Source: Prinsepia uniflora
Taxonomy: Eukaryota; Streptophyta; Magnoliopsida; Rosales; Rosaceae
NCBI GenBank assembly: GCA_032719365.1
Contig: CM064873.1
Span: forward strand, 2,266,501 to 2,330,500
Direction: 5' to 3'
DNA length: 64,000 bases
The notes under the pieces are model-generated. The model did no database searches, was not told where the DNA came from, and worked only from the letters and a program-made list of their open reading frames with translations. Below, piece after piece: positions 22,651 through 33,833 of the stretch. The translations under genes and the position numbers were made by a program. Numbering within the stretch: the first letter of the stretch is position 1; the number at the start of each line of letters is the position of its first letter.

Positions 22651-25206
22651 ATGACGGTTGGGGCTGGGATTTGTGTTGAAGATGGGAATTTGATGGTGTT
22701 GGGGAACAGAGTGTTGTCGGAAGTTCGTGATAACGTGGTGGTAACTCCAGCCTCCGGTGGTGCAATGACCAATGGGGCTTTCGTTGGGGTCCAATCTGAT
22801 CAGATTGGTAGCCGCCGAGTGTTTCCGATTGGAAAACTTGAGTAAGTTTTTATTATTATTTCTTACTTTTTAATTCTGATTTTGAGTGTGTTGATGTTCA
22901 GTGGGAAGCTTGATTAAGTTTAATCTTCATTCTCAGTTTCTTACTGTGTTTTGCTATGTGGGTAAACTTCATTAGTTGGTTTTGTGGCTTAGTACTATGT
23001 TATTGTTGATTTAATTGGCCAACTCAAGTAAGTTCAATCTTCATTTTTGACTTTTTGATTGTGTTTTGCTATGTGGGTACGTTTGAAACTTTATTCTTGT
23101 AGCTTAATTAAGCGTTGTTGTTTAATTTTATTGATTATTTTGTGTGCAGTGGATTGCGTTTTATGTGTGTTTTTCGGTTTAAGCTGTGGTGGATGACACA
23201 GAGAATGGGTACTAATGGTCAAGATGTCCCTTTTGAGACTCAGTTTTTGATTGTGGAAACAAAGGATGGCTCTGATTTTGGTGAAGGAAGCAATGGAGGG
23301 GATCAATCTGCAGCGTATACAGTTTTCTTACCAATTCTTGAAGGGGACTTCAGGGCTGTTCTTCAAGGAAATGAACTTAATGAGATTGAAATCTGCCTTG
23401 AAAGTGGTACGGGAAAGGGGAAAGCAGAAGGAAAAAGAAAAAAATCAAGTTTTTATCTGATGCATAACTTTTTGTTGTTGAAGAACATGAGATGATGAAT
23501 ATTGGGTTTTTTCAGGTGATCCTGTTGTTGATGGATTTGAGGGTAGTCATTTGGTTTTTATCGGAGCCGGATCGGACCCATTTGATGTCATCACGGGTTC
23601 TGTCAAGTAAGTTTCAAGATGTTTTTAAGACTAAAAAAATATGAATGGACCTTTTGATTTCTGTTCATGGGGTCAAGGTTGACTATTTGTTAATATGTTA
23701 GTTGATGCTGTCTTGATCCCCAAATTATTTAAGCTTTTGAAGGAAACAAAAAATTGAAATTTCCACCATTTATTGTCTAAACTATATGAAATTAAGTCCC
23801 CATTATTGCATGTAATTGGAACAAAGATATTGAATTTCTGATAGAGAGGTCATTTTTTAACTTGAGGTTGAATTCTGATATAAGCATTGTGTGTGTGTGT
23901 GTGTGTGTGTGTGTCAACTGTTAACTGATTTACAAGTATTTATAATCATACACAGGACTGTGGAGAAGCATTTACAGACTTTTTCTCATCGCGAAAGGAA
24001 GAAGGTAATTCAAGTTTTTTCCTCAGTTCTTTGAACTCGGAATTTGTTTTTTTGGCAAATGTGAGAACTCTTATTAAATGCGAATCAAAATGTTTACATC
24101 AACTGCGAAAGAAAGTGATTTTGTTTATTTATCATTACTAAATTACCTATATTTTATGTTTCAGATGCCAGACATGTTGAACTGGTTTGGTTGGTGTACA
24201 TGGGATGCGTTCTACACTGATGTGACTTCAGAAGGACTGAAGGAAGGATTAAAATGGTAATGGTGGTTTTTTCATTCAATTATCGAATTCTTGATATTAG
24301 CACTGCACAGACAGTAACACATATTCTTTTGCAGCCTAGAAAATGGTGGAGTTCCTCCTAAGTTTGTCATTATTGATGATGGATGGCAATCCGTGGAGAT
24401 GGATTCCTCTGGCATTGGATATGAAGCTGATAATGCAGCAAAGTGAGTACATGATCAGCATATCCACTCATATTTATGCTGTTTCAACGTTATGTTGGTT
24501 TGCTTACAATTTTTTTGTTATATTTGTTCTTGGTTTCAGCTTTGCAAACAGATTAACAAATATCAAAGAAAACCACAAATTTCAGAAGGATGGTAAAGAG
24601 GGTCACAGAGTAGACGATCCAGCCTTGGGGCTTCGCCACATTGTTACTGAAATTAAAGAGAAACACGATTTGAAGTAATTCTTAATGTTCAAATTTTCTG
24701 ACTTTGGTTGTGAGATTTAATACAAGATATTATTTTAATGTGATTTCAAAATTTGTAGGTATGCTTATGTATGGCATGCTATAACCGGATATTGGGGAGG
24801 TGTTAGGCCTGGTGTTTCTGGAATGGAACACTACGATTCCAAGTTGGCCTACCCAATTTCGTCTCCAGGGGTCAAATCAAATGAAGATTGTGATGCCTTG
24901 AAAAGTATTGCCACAAATGGGCTTGGCCTTGTGAATCCTGAGAAAGTTTTCAAGTTTTATGATGAACTCCACTCTTATCTCGCATCAGCTGGGATTGATG
25001 GAGTAAAAGTTGATGTTCAGAACATTCTCGAAACTCTAGGGGCAGGCCATGGTGGTAGGGTAAAACTTACAAGAAAGTACCATCAAGCATTAGAAGCGTC
25101 TATTGCTAGAAACTTTCGTGACAATGGAATTATTTCGTGTATGAGTCACAATACAGATGCTTTATATAGGTAAAATATCTCCTATCTATCTATGATTCTC
25201 TTTCTC

Positions 25207-25255
<49 letters not shown>

Positions 25256-26555
25256 TCATTGATCTGTTCTGTATTACTCATTTGTATTGAGCTTGGATTT
25301 CTCAGTGTGAAGCGAACAGCTGTTATTCGGGCATCAGATGATTTCTGGCCTAGAGATCCAGCATCACACACAATTCATATTGCATCAGTTGCTTATAACA
25401 CTGTTTTCCTTGGGGAGTTTATGCAGCCGGATTGGGATATGTTTCATGTAAGCAAGAAAACTGTACATGGTTTTATTTTGGAATTCAAGTATATATTTTC
25501 CTGTTGTTCGTACAGCTAATGGATTCTTATTTCGGATTGTTCTGGATGTACATTAGAGCCTGCATCCAATGGCTGAATATCATGGAGCAGCTCGGGCAGT
25601 GGGAGGATGCGCAATTTATGTTAGGTATGAATATGATCTTTGATTATGAACACTATGTGTTAATTCTGATATGAAAATGCGTGATTAAGCAGACGAAGTC
25701 TTGTAATAATGGTTTTTGAGTGTGACCATGCAGTGACAAGCCTGGGCAGCATGACTTCGATCTTCTAAGGAAGCTTGTACTTCCTGACGGTTCTATCTTA
25801 AGGGCCAAGCTTCCAGGAAGACCAACAAGGGATTGCTTGTTTTCTGATCCTGCCCGAGATGGGAAAAGGTGCATAAAACGATGTCCTTATTATGTGATTC
25901 TGTTCTTCACACAATGTCTTTTCTTATTTTTTTAATCTAAATCTTGTGCAGTCTTCTGAAGATATGGAATCTGAATGATTTCACTGGAGTTGTGGGGGTC
26001 TTCCACTGCCAGGGGGCAGGGTGGTGCAAATTTGGAAAGAAGAACCTCATTCATGACTTGGAGCCAGGCGCAACTACTGGGGTGATTAGGGCCAAAGATG
26101 TTGATTATCTGCACAAAGTTGCAGATGATAAATGGTCTGGAGATGCTGTCATATACTCTCATATAAATGCAGAGGTTTCTTATCTTCCAAAGGATGCATC
26201 AATGCCATTAACATTGAAATCGCGTGAATATGAAGTGTTTACAGTGGTTCCAGTTAAGGAATTGTGCACTGGTGTGAAGTTTGCTCCCATAGGGCTACTC
26301 AAGATGTTCAATTCTGGGGGAGCCATTGGAGAATACGATGAAGAACCTGCAGACGCAACAAGCACAAGAGTTGTTTTGAAAGTTCGGGGATGTGGGGTGT
26401 TTGGAGCGTATTCATCAGCTGTACCGAAGAGGATAACCGTTGATGATGCAGAGGATTCTGAGGTTGGATATGAAGAAGCGTCGGGTTTAGTGACCGTTGG
26501 ATTGAGAGTGGCGGAGGAAGAATTGCACCTTTCGAAGATAACCATTGAGTTTTAA
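22651..26555 (+). CDS. RFS: Raffinose synthase / galactinol-sucrose galactosyltransferase family (GH36), 12 exons, 760 aa
   Basis: Family members move galactose from galactinol to sucrose (raffinose synthases) or hydrolyse raffinose-type sugars (alkaline alpha-galactosidases, SIP1 type). Exons: 22651-22841, 23150-23406, 23516-23606, 23956-24004, 24165-24256, 24335-24442, 24540-24674, 24759-25169, 25306-25447, 25557-25624, 25734-25868, 25952-26555. All junctions are GT-AG and the frame is unbroken. Conserved blocks: RFMCVFRFKLWWMTQRMG, LNWFGWCTWDAFYTDV, FVIIDDGWQS, the nucleophile motif GVKVDVQ (Asp near residue 393), RASDDFWPRDP with the likely acid/base Asp (about 456/457), and QPDWDMFHSLHPMAEYH. 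There is no signal peptide, fitting a cytosolic enzyme. The length (760) and start match the 'probable galactinol-sucrose galactosyltransferase 1/2/6' group rather than the longer RFS5 type. Synthase and hydrolase activity cannot be told apart from sequence alone. Confidence 0.93.
23889..23914. repeat. (GT)13 microsatellite in intron 3 of the GH36 gene
   Basis: A perfect GT dinucleotide run about 40 bp before the acceptor of exon 4. Confidence 0.95.
25210..25253. repeat. (TA)n microsatellite in intron 8 of the GH36 gene
   Basis: A TA run with one interruption (ACA) between exons 8 and 9, ending about 50 bp before the acceptor at 25305. The short ORFs encoding Ile/Tyr runs here are artefacts of the repeat. 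Confidence 0.95.
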
Positions 26556-28340
26556 GGATCGTAAATGTAAGCATGCATGCATGAGCTGTTGTTGTTGTAG
26601 CTGTAACTAGAAGATTTTCACGCCTTTAGCAAGTAGCAATTGGTCTTTGCATTAATAAGAAGACTCCTACTCGTATGAATTTAGTGGCTTTGGTAGAATC
26701 CCACCATATAAATTTTGTGGTTTCGGTGACCATGAACCGATTGTGGTTGCACAAATACTGTTCTAGTTACATAAGCATCCAATTGACAAACTGCCATTTT
26801 TAGATGGTTAATTTCCTTGTACTTAACTGTCAGAAGTTCTTTGAAGTTCGACGGACCTTTGTAACGAGGGGCTTCAACAACTAAATACTTCTATTACTAT
26901 AAAACCAGAGACTCAAAAGGCTTCACAGTTTTTTTAAGAGAAATATCCATTAAATTATTTAATAGTTAAGACTATAATAATAAAATTAAATATTAAATTT
27001 ATAATTAGTTAATGGAAAATAAGGGGGAAAATGAACAGTGATTGAGTTAGGAGGAGGGTATTCAATTAGAATATTTAAATATTTTTAAAGACTTTAAGAA
27101 AATAGGTGTATTCAATTAATACATTGAAATGTTTTTAAAGACTTTTAAAAAAAATCCTTGTATAATCAATTAAGACTTTTGAAGTCATTAAAAATATCAA
27201 AACAAGTCTTTCGATATTCAATTAGGACTTGTGTTTTAAGATTTTGTTTAACTTGTGGACTTAGTGAGATTTAGTGTTAAAAATACACATATGATAAGAA
27301 GAAAATATGTCTAGCCTCAAACGGAGGGATTTACTTTTGAACTTCACAAGACATTTTCTTTCAAGAATGTTCCCTTCTTCCGAAAAAGTTCATCCCATAA
27401 TAAAAATTAATTTAAAGACACATGCTTAAAAAAGTGAACAAACGGTCTTTATTTTTGTACTTATTTTTTTTTTGGCATAATTCTTCAAAAAATTTCCATA
27501 AACCATCACTTTTGCTCTTTTTTGCAGTGGTATTCTTCAGATTTTTCGTCACCAAAAATGTTCTTCAACCTTTAGTGATGAAAATTTCATAGTAATATCA
27601 TATTTTATAGAAAACCAAGAAAAATTCAGAAAAAATGCAAAGTTCAATAACTACTTTAGAACGCTTCCAAAGCATCTAAAATATTCAAAAACATCTAATA
27701 GATCAATTATAAGGTGTAATCAATTCTAATAGAAAATAAATTACAAGTGTGAGTGTGTGATACCTATTAATATCTGACGAATATGTGACTCAAGATGATG
27801 ATGATAATAATAATGGAGATATAGGTTTAACCATTAATGTTTAGATAAAAGAAACTGTTGCAAAAATAAAGAATAAAATGGATAAATCACAATGTCCACT
27901 AAAATTTGTTAATACATATCCTCTAAAACTAAAGTTGTCCAAGGAAAAATCCATAATATGATTTTAATAAAAAATATTTGAATAATACCAAGTGTTCATG
28001 CTAATCATAATTCACATGCATATCGACCGTCACCATTGCTTAGTATTTGCTTACTACAAAATGATGAGAAGTGTCAATCATCAGTATGTTGACATTTCTC
28101 CTTCAATTTTGCCACGAATAAAAAATATCCATCTGGCTGAAAGATATGCATTGCATTAATACTCACATTACGCGCCAGCTGCCAGCTAGCTAGCAAAGCC
28201 ATGCAATCGGGCTTACGTGTCACATCAGGCACGGCCACCTGTTCCACCCCCGCTCCAACAGCTGCCACATCGATATAGATATATATGAGAACCACACACG
28301 TACTGAATAGATTATCCAATTATCCACATGTGCACACCTC
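26556..28340. other. Intergenic AT-rich DNA with a Helitron-like fragment
   Basis: Contains the 3' UTR of the GH36 gene, then a fragment (about 26890-27035) sharing its start (TCTATTACTATAAAACC) and several later blocks with the Helitron-like elements at 43875 and 39445. A segment from about 27055 has repeated ATTCAATTA phrases typical of plant MITEs but no clean end pair. No gene is seen; the last 300 bp act as the oleosin upstream region. Confidence 0.45.
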
Positions 28341-28380
28341 TCTCTCAGCTCTCCCTCTATATATATATATATATATAAAA
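28000..28380 (+). promoter_or_regulatory. Oleosin promoter region with RY-type motifs and a TA-repeat TATA
   Basis: CATGCA (RY core) motifs occur near 28013 and 28200, and ACGT-type and CATGTG motifs near 28293 and 28325, a set common in seed-gene promoters bound by B3 and bZIP/bHLH factors. The TATA box appears to be the (TA)n run at 28359-28376, about 55-75 bp before the ATG. Motifs are seen; seed regulation is inferred. Confidence 0.4.
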
Positions 28381-28431
28381 AATAAGGCCAGCCACCCAAA
28401 ACTTTTCACAAACTCAAAGAAGCTGCAGATA

Positions 28432-28881
28432 ATGACAATGGAGGTTCAGCATGATAATGGACAATTACAGCAGCAGCAGAAGCAGCAGCATGGGTCAGGC
28501 GGCACCAGAGCGGTTGTTGCAGCCATAGCAGCCATCGGTGGTTTGGCAATCGGAGGATCTCTTTTGTTTCTGATGGGGTTAAGTTTCTTGGCATCAGTGA
28601 CGCTCCTAGTTTTGAGCTCGCCGCTTCTGTTGATTTTCAGCCCTCTGCTGCTCTTTGCTGCGTTTGTGCTTGTGGGGACACTGGCTGGGTTTGCGGTGGC
28701 CGCCGCCATGGCGCTCACTGGCCTGACGACTTTGGGGTGGGTTGTTGAGGAGCTTGGGGCTGGAAGGAGCTTGATCTTGGGATCTGGGGAGAGACTGAAG
28801 GAGAAAGGGAAAGATTGGGGAAGGTTTTTGCAGCTGCATGGAATGATGAGTGATCACCAAGATACCAGGATGAGTAAATAG
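28432..28881 (+). CDS. OLE: Oleosin, oil-body structural protein, 149 aa
   Basis: Oleosins coat seed or pollen oil bodies, with a long hydrophobic hairpin sunk in the triacylglycerol core. Here a short Gln-rich head (QLQQQQKQQH, residues 11-20) precedes an uninterrupted hydrophobic stretch of about 75 residues (27-105), then an amphipathic tail. The turn of the hairpin reads P64-LLLIF-S70-P71-LLL-F75. The usual proline knot is P-x5-S-P-x3-P, so the third Pro is replaced by Phe. No introns, as in most oleosins. The first ATG (28432) follows a short leader; a second in-frame ATG is two codons later. The frame extends upstream to 28285, but that part encodes TA-repeat sequence and lies in the promoter or leader. 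Confidence 0.9.
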   Translation: MTMEVQHDNGQLQQQQKQQHGSGGTRAVVAAIAAIGGLAIGGSLLFLMGLSFLASVTLLVLSSPLLLIFSPLLLFAAFVLVGTLAGFAVAAAMALTGLTTLGWVVEELGAGRSLILGSGERLKEKGKDWGRFLQLHGMMSDHQDTRMSK

Positions 28882-30100
28882 AGGCTGTTCATGATTCAAC
28901 ATCAACTTAAAAAATTATTAAGTTTTTTAATTTGCTCTATTTTTGTTGTTAATTACTGAGTTATATATATATACACACATGTATATATATATATATAATA
29001 TTTTTGATGTAAAATGTGAATAAATAATATATTATTCGGGTGTAAAACCAAATTAAGAATCCTTATCAATTCGTAATGTTTGAGTAAATTAACTCTCGAT
29101 AATTTTTATTTCTATTTAAAATATTTCTATCAATTTATTATTTAAAATATTTCTATCAATTTATTATTTAAAATATTTTTATTAATTTATTTTTATTGAT
29201 TTTTTTTTCAAATAATTAAAAACATTATTTTCTTTATCATTTTTGTCCCATGTGCCCGCCCTCTATTATTTGCCTTTTTGGCCTCTTAGGTCATTTTTGA
29301 TATTATACAGATAGATTTATATATAATTATAATTGAATTTTTTTCTATAAAATTAATGATGAAGTTCTTATTGTTTGTAATTTATAACAGTAGGGTATAT
29401 AAAGTTTTTGAGAGGTAATGAGGTAAATTACGTAAAATAATTTGTTCAACAGGGTATATAAATTTTTTGAGAGGGGATGAAAAAATTTCAAATGATTAAA
29501 AACACCAAACAATTCAATATAATGATTTTTAATTTTTTTAATAAAATAAAATCAAATAATACTTTTACCGAACTAAAATAAATGATCAATAACATAAAAT
29601 AAAATAAAATTATAAGATATATAATGACATATTTGTAATTTTTAAAAAATTAAGCGACTAAAATTAATGTTGCATTTTAATTAACAATAAAATATCATTA
29701 ATGTTACATTTTAACTAACAATAAAAAATCAAATTATTTTTATTGAATTTCAATCACTATCATTTTTTTATAAATGCATTAATAGAATACTACATAACAA
29801 TAATATCAGATAATTAATAATATCTGAATGGTAACAAACAAATTATTACAAAGAATTAGGGAACTGATGAAGAATGATAATTAGAAAAATAAATAGAATC
29901 TAATAAGTATCATAAAATATGAACTATCCAAATATGCATAGCCCATGAACCATACCCCAGCCCGAATCCGGCTATCAGCAACTTAACTGTAAACATAAAC
30001 ACGACATGCCGTTTGTCTAAACCTTGGATTGGATATTATTATTCAACGCGCTTGCGGGGACGGTGCGTTGACGTGTCGACCAAAGTTGTGCTTCACGAAA
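28882..30100. other. Gene-free, very AT-rich DNA
   Basis: Contains the oleosin 3' UTR and TA-rich runs near 28960-29000. A 28-bp phrase (tatcaatttattatttaaaa type) is repeated in tandem near 29128-29175. No coding or RNA gene is visible. Confidence 0.45.
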
Positions 30101-30806
30101 CTGTCTGGTGAATGCAAAGAGAAGCAAGATCCAATCTTCCAATAGGATCAATACCCAATACTCGACTCCCTCAAAAGGAGCAGAAACAGAAAACCCCAAA
30201 ATAATCAACAAAGGAGACAGACAGACTATCAGATATTGAATCTCTTCGTTAATCAAGTGCGTAAGATTTTCCCTTCTGTTTTTTGAATTCTGTTTGTTCA
30301 TCTATTGTGTTGCTGTTTCTCAGACTGGAGAGCGATCAATTCACATTCAAGTTAATGAATTTTTTGGGGAGATATTTGAAAACCCTGTTTAAATTTTGTG
30401 CTTTGATTTCGACCCAGTTTCTGTTTCAGCATTTTTTGCTGTTGATTCTGAGTTCTGGAGGGGGAGCAATATGAAAAAGTTAGAATATATTTACCCTTTA
30501 TACAATAGGATATGAAGTCTGAATTGGAACGCCAGAATTGGGATTGAGAGTGTAATTTAATCATTGCACAAGGAAACAAACTTGCAAGTTTTGTTCTTTT
30601 GGAGATTCTCGGAACGTTTAAGTTTAAGCTAGTGATTTTTTTAGGGATTTATTTCTGTACATGAGGTCATTTCAGTTGTTTCCTATCACTTTTTTGCAGT
30701 ATATCAAGCTTGGCTCGGACATTTGATATTGTCTCATAGTAAGAACTTGGTGCATCAGCGCCATTTTCTTTGCATGGATGAATCATTGCGTATTTAATAA
30801 TAGAAG
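30100..30806 (+). promoter_or_regulatory. 5' leader of the CAX gene, with a leader intron
   Basis: A segment rich in 'gagacagacagac' (about 30205-30260) ends at a donor-like GTGC/GTAAGA (about 30258). An acceptor TTTTTTGCAG at 30690-30699 precedes a second leader exon that runs to the ATG at 30807. Leader introns are common in plant transporter genes. The exact start of transcription is not determinable. Confidence 0.45.
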
Positions 30807-33800
30807 ATGAATAATAAGTTACAAGTGCTTGGAATCCAGTCTCAACTTGAAGTGAGTTATTTCTTTCGTTGATAGTGAAACTTTTATTGCAGCCCTTCAG
30901 TTACTGAACTTGAATACATTTGGGCATTACTGTTTTTATTCACAATTTAACTTATTCAAATAAAGTAACCACATTTTGGAATAAGGGCTGTGAATAATCT
31001 GTTAAATTTATGATTTTGAATAGTACGGTGTTTCTTGCCATAGATGGAAACACTGGACAACGCTTCAACACATGAGTTTGAGGATGAGATTATTTTTACT
31101 CCAAAGATAGAGGCTCAAAAGACACATTCTATTCAAGCAGTTGGGGAATGTTCATTTTCAGGAGGTTCACAAGCTGTTCATGGTAAATCGTGGAGGAATG
31201 TTGTTTGTAGAAGCATAAAGACTGTAGTTTTCTCAACTAAACTCAACTTGCTTATGCCTTTTGGACCTCTAGCCATATTTGTCTATAAGTTAACTGGCCA
31301 TAATGTAAGTTGCAAGTCTCCCCCTTTCCTTGCTCATAGCAGTTTTCAGTTATATTCTAATTTGTGGATGAAAATTACAGGGCTGGGTTTTCGTTTTGAG
31401 CTTGTTGGGGATTACACCTTTAGCTGAGCGTTTAGGTTATGCTACTGAGTAAGTGCTTTTATCCTTTTCTTCCCGCTATAACCCAGCAATTTGAATTCTT
31501 ATGAAGCCAAGTGATCCTTATTCTTTTTTTTTTAATTTATTTATTTTTATATATTTTATAGGCAGCTGGCATTCTATACTGGAGCTACTGGTAATGTTTT
31601 TCTTGTTCTTTGTTCCTAACTGGTTACATTTTCCAATGAAGAAAAGTTATCTTGGTGAGAATTATTAAAAAATCATATCAAATCAAATAGGATGCATTTA
31701 TGTGAGGAAAGGATAGTCGGAATGGTTGTATGAAATTCTCCAGTTGTATATACCAAATACATGCATAATGTACACATATGTCTTTCCAGTTGTCCCTGAA
31801 GCAAGTGAGTTTGTTCTTGTATTAATTTCCTTGTGTCTTGTTAATGTCTTATAAAATGGTCAGCATTATTTTTTCCTTCTAGGTTCATTTTTTTGATATA
31901 TCAAATTGGAACTTGCAGTTGGGGGCCTTTTAAATGCTACTTTTGGAAATGCAACGGAACTGATTATCTCAATTTATGCACTGAAACGTGGAATGTTACG
32001 CGTTGTTCAGCAGTCATTATTAGGCTCTATTTTATCAAACATGTTGCTGGTGCTTGGATGTGCGTTCTTCAGTGGTGGGCTTGTTTTTCATGAGAAGGAA
32101 CAGGTGTTTAACAAGGTAAATATATCAGCACTTTTCTTCTTTAGAATTTCCAAATCCTTTAATTTTATTTCTGAAGAGTATGTGAATTGGGCAGGCAAGT
32201 GCTGTTGTCAACTCAGGGTTGCTGCTAATGGCAGTTATGGGCCTACTTTTTCCAGCTGTTTTGCACTATACTCACACTGAGGTGCATTTTGGGAAGTCAG
32301 AGTTGGCACTTTCAAGATTTAGCAGTTGCATCATGCTTCTGGCATATGGAGCATATCTTTTCTTCCAATTAAAGAGTCAACAAAGTCTATATGTTCCTCT
32401 AAATGAGGTTAGTTAGGGGTTTCTTTTTTCATTTTGTATGTAAATAATTTCCTTTCGTCATTATCATCATTGCCGTTTACTTTTTTAACATTGCAAATTT
32501 ATTGTGGTATATATCGTATGACCTTAGGAAGGGAGTCTGAATGAAGAGAACTCAGATGATGATGAAGCTCCTGAGATATCTAAATGGGAATCAATAATCT
32601 GGCTTTCAATAATGACTGCTTGGATCTCAATCCTATCAGAATATTTAGTTAATGCCATAGAGGTAAGTTGAAGATGTTGTGCTTCAATTCTTTCGTCTTC
32701 TACATGTATAATAAATTCTCTTGCCCCATTCCTTTTTTTTTCCTCCCTCTGCTGCTGCGTTTACATTGCAAGTGATTGATCTACGAGAGATTGCATTAAT
32801 TTTACTGAAGATTTTAATGGGATGAAAGTTTGTAAACATGGTTTAAAGCTTGGCAACTCTGTCTTCTTCCTATTTATGATTACCGAGTTTTGAGGTTGGA
32901 TGATTGACTTATAGGGAGCATCTGTCGCATGGAATATGCCAATTGCGTTTATCAGTGTTGTTTTGCTCCCAATTGTGGGGAATGCTGCAGAGCATGCTAG
33001 TGCTATTATGTTTGCCATGAAGGACAAACTTGTAAGTCTCAAGTTTTTAACTTTATGTAGTTTTTGTTATGTTGATACTCTTTGTAGCAATAACATTTGG
33101 GTTTTCAATAGGACATTTCTCTGGGAGTGGCAATTGGATCATCAACGCAGATATCCATGTTTGGGGTTGGTACATTTTTTATGCCAATATCATGTTTCTT
33201 ACATTTGTTGGAAATTGTATATACTATCATTCCTTTTGATGATTTTTCCTTTTCTATTTGGCATATTCAAATATCTGATATATTTCTGGTTTACTTACTG
33301 CAGATACCTTTTTGTGTAGTAGTTGGGTGGATCATGGGGCAACCTATGGACTTGAATTTTCAGCTTTTTGAGACGGCAACACTTTTTATAACTGTCTTAG
33401 TTGTAGCCTTTTTACTGCAGGTATATATGCATTCCAATTCCTGAGATTAAAAATAAAATGGATGGCGTCAACTTTAAAATCAATTTATCTTTCTGAATGC
33501 ACATGTCTGTGACTTTGTGCTAATGAGCTTTAGACTTTGAACAGAGTTTTTAATCTCTCGAATATTGTTTATGCTTTCGTGGCAGGATGGAACCTCCAAT
33601 TACTTCAAAGGCTTGATGCTCATTCTTTGTTATCTAATAGTCGCTGCAAGTTTCTTTGTTCATGTAGATCCGTCCCCAGCAGGTCTGAATACCTTGATGA
33701 TTTAGAGCTTGCTTAATGTGTGCTGCAAGTTTGTTTGACATAATGTACCTTACTTAATTTGCAGATGAAGCAAAAGTTGTTTGACATAATGTACGTAACT

Positions 33801-33833
33801 TAATTTTCAGATGAAGCAGAAGTAAAAACGTAG
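30807..33833 (+). CDS. CAX2: Vacuolar cation/proton exchanger, CAX2/CAX5 type, 12 exons, 451 aa
   Basis: Tonoplast antiporter moving Ca2+, Mn2+ or other metals into the vacuole against H+. Exons: 30807-30851, 31044-31304, 31381-31448, 31562-31590, 31919-32115, 32195-32407, 32528-32662, 32915-33031, 33112-33165, 33304-33420, 33586-33682, 33811-33833. The two signature repeats are GGLLNATFGNATELI (Glu near 148) and LPIVGNAAEHASAIMFAMKDK (Glu near 342). Between them is an acidic loop, NSDDDEAPEISKW, as in CAX proteins with 11 helices. The 15-residue first exon ending QSQLE, spliced to METLD, matches the remembered CAX2 gene layout and keeps the frame. The last intron has two acceptors because of a 46-bp tandem duplication; the upstream one (exon 33765-33784) would end in DEAKVV, the downstream one in DEAEVKT. 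CAX2 against CAX5 cannot be settled. Confidence 0.93.
33727..33822. repeat. 46-bp tandem duplication carrying the terminal CAX splice acceptor
   Basis: TTTGACATAATGTAC occurs at 33733 and again 46 bp later, and each copy continues to a CAG/ATGAAGCA splice acceptor. The copies differ at only a few positions. It gives the CAX transcript a choice of two final exons with different last residues and stops. Confidence 0.85.
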
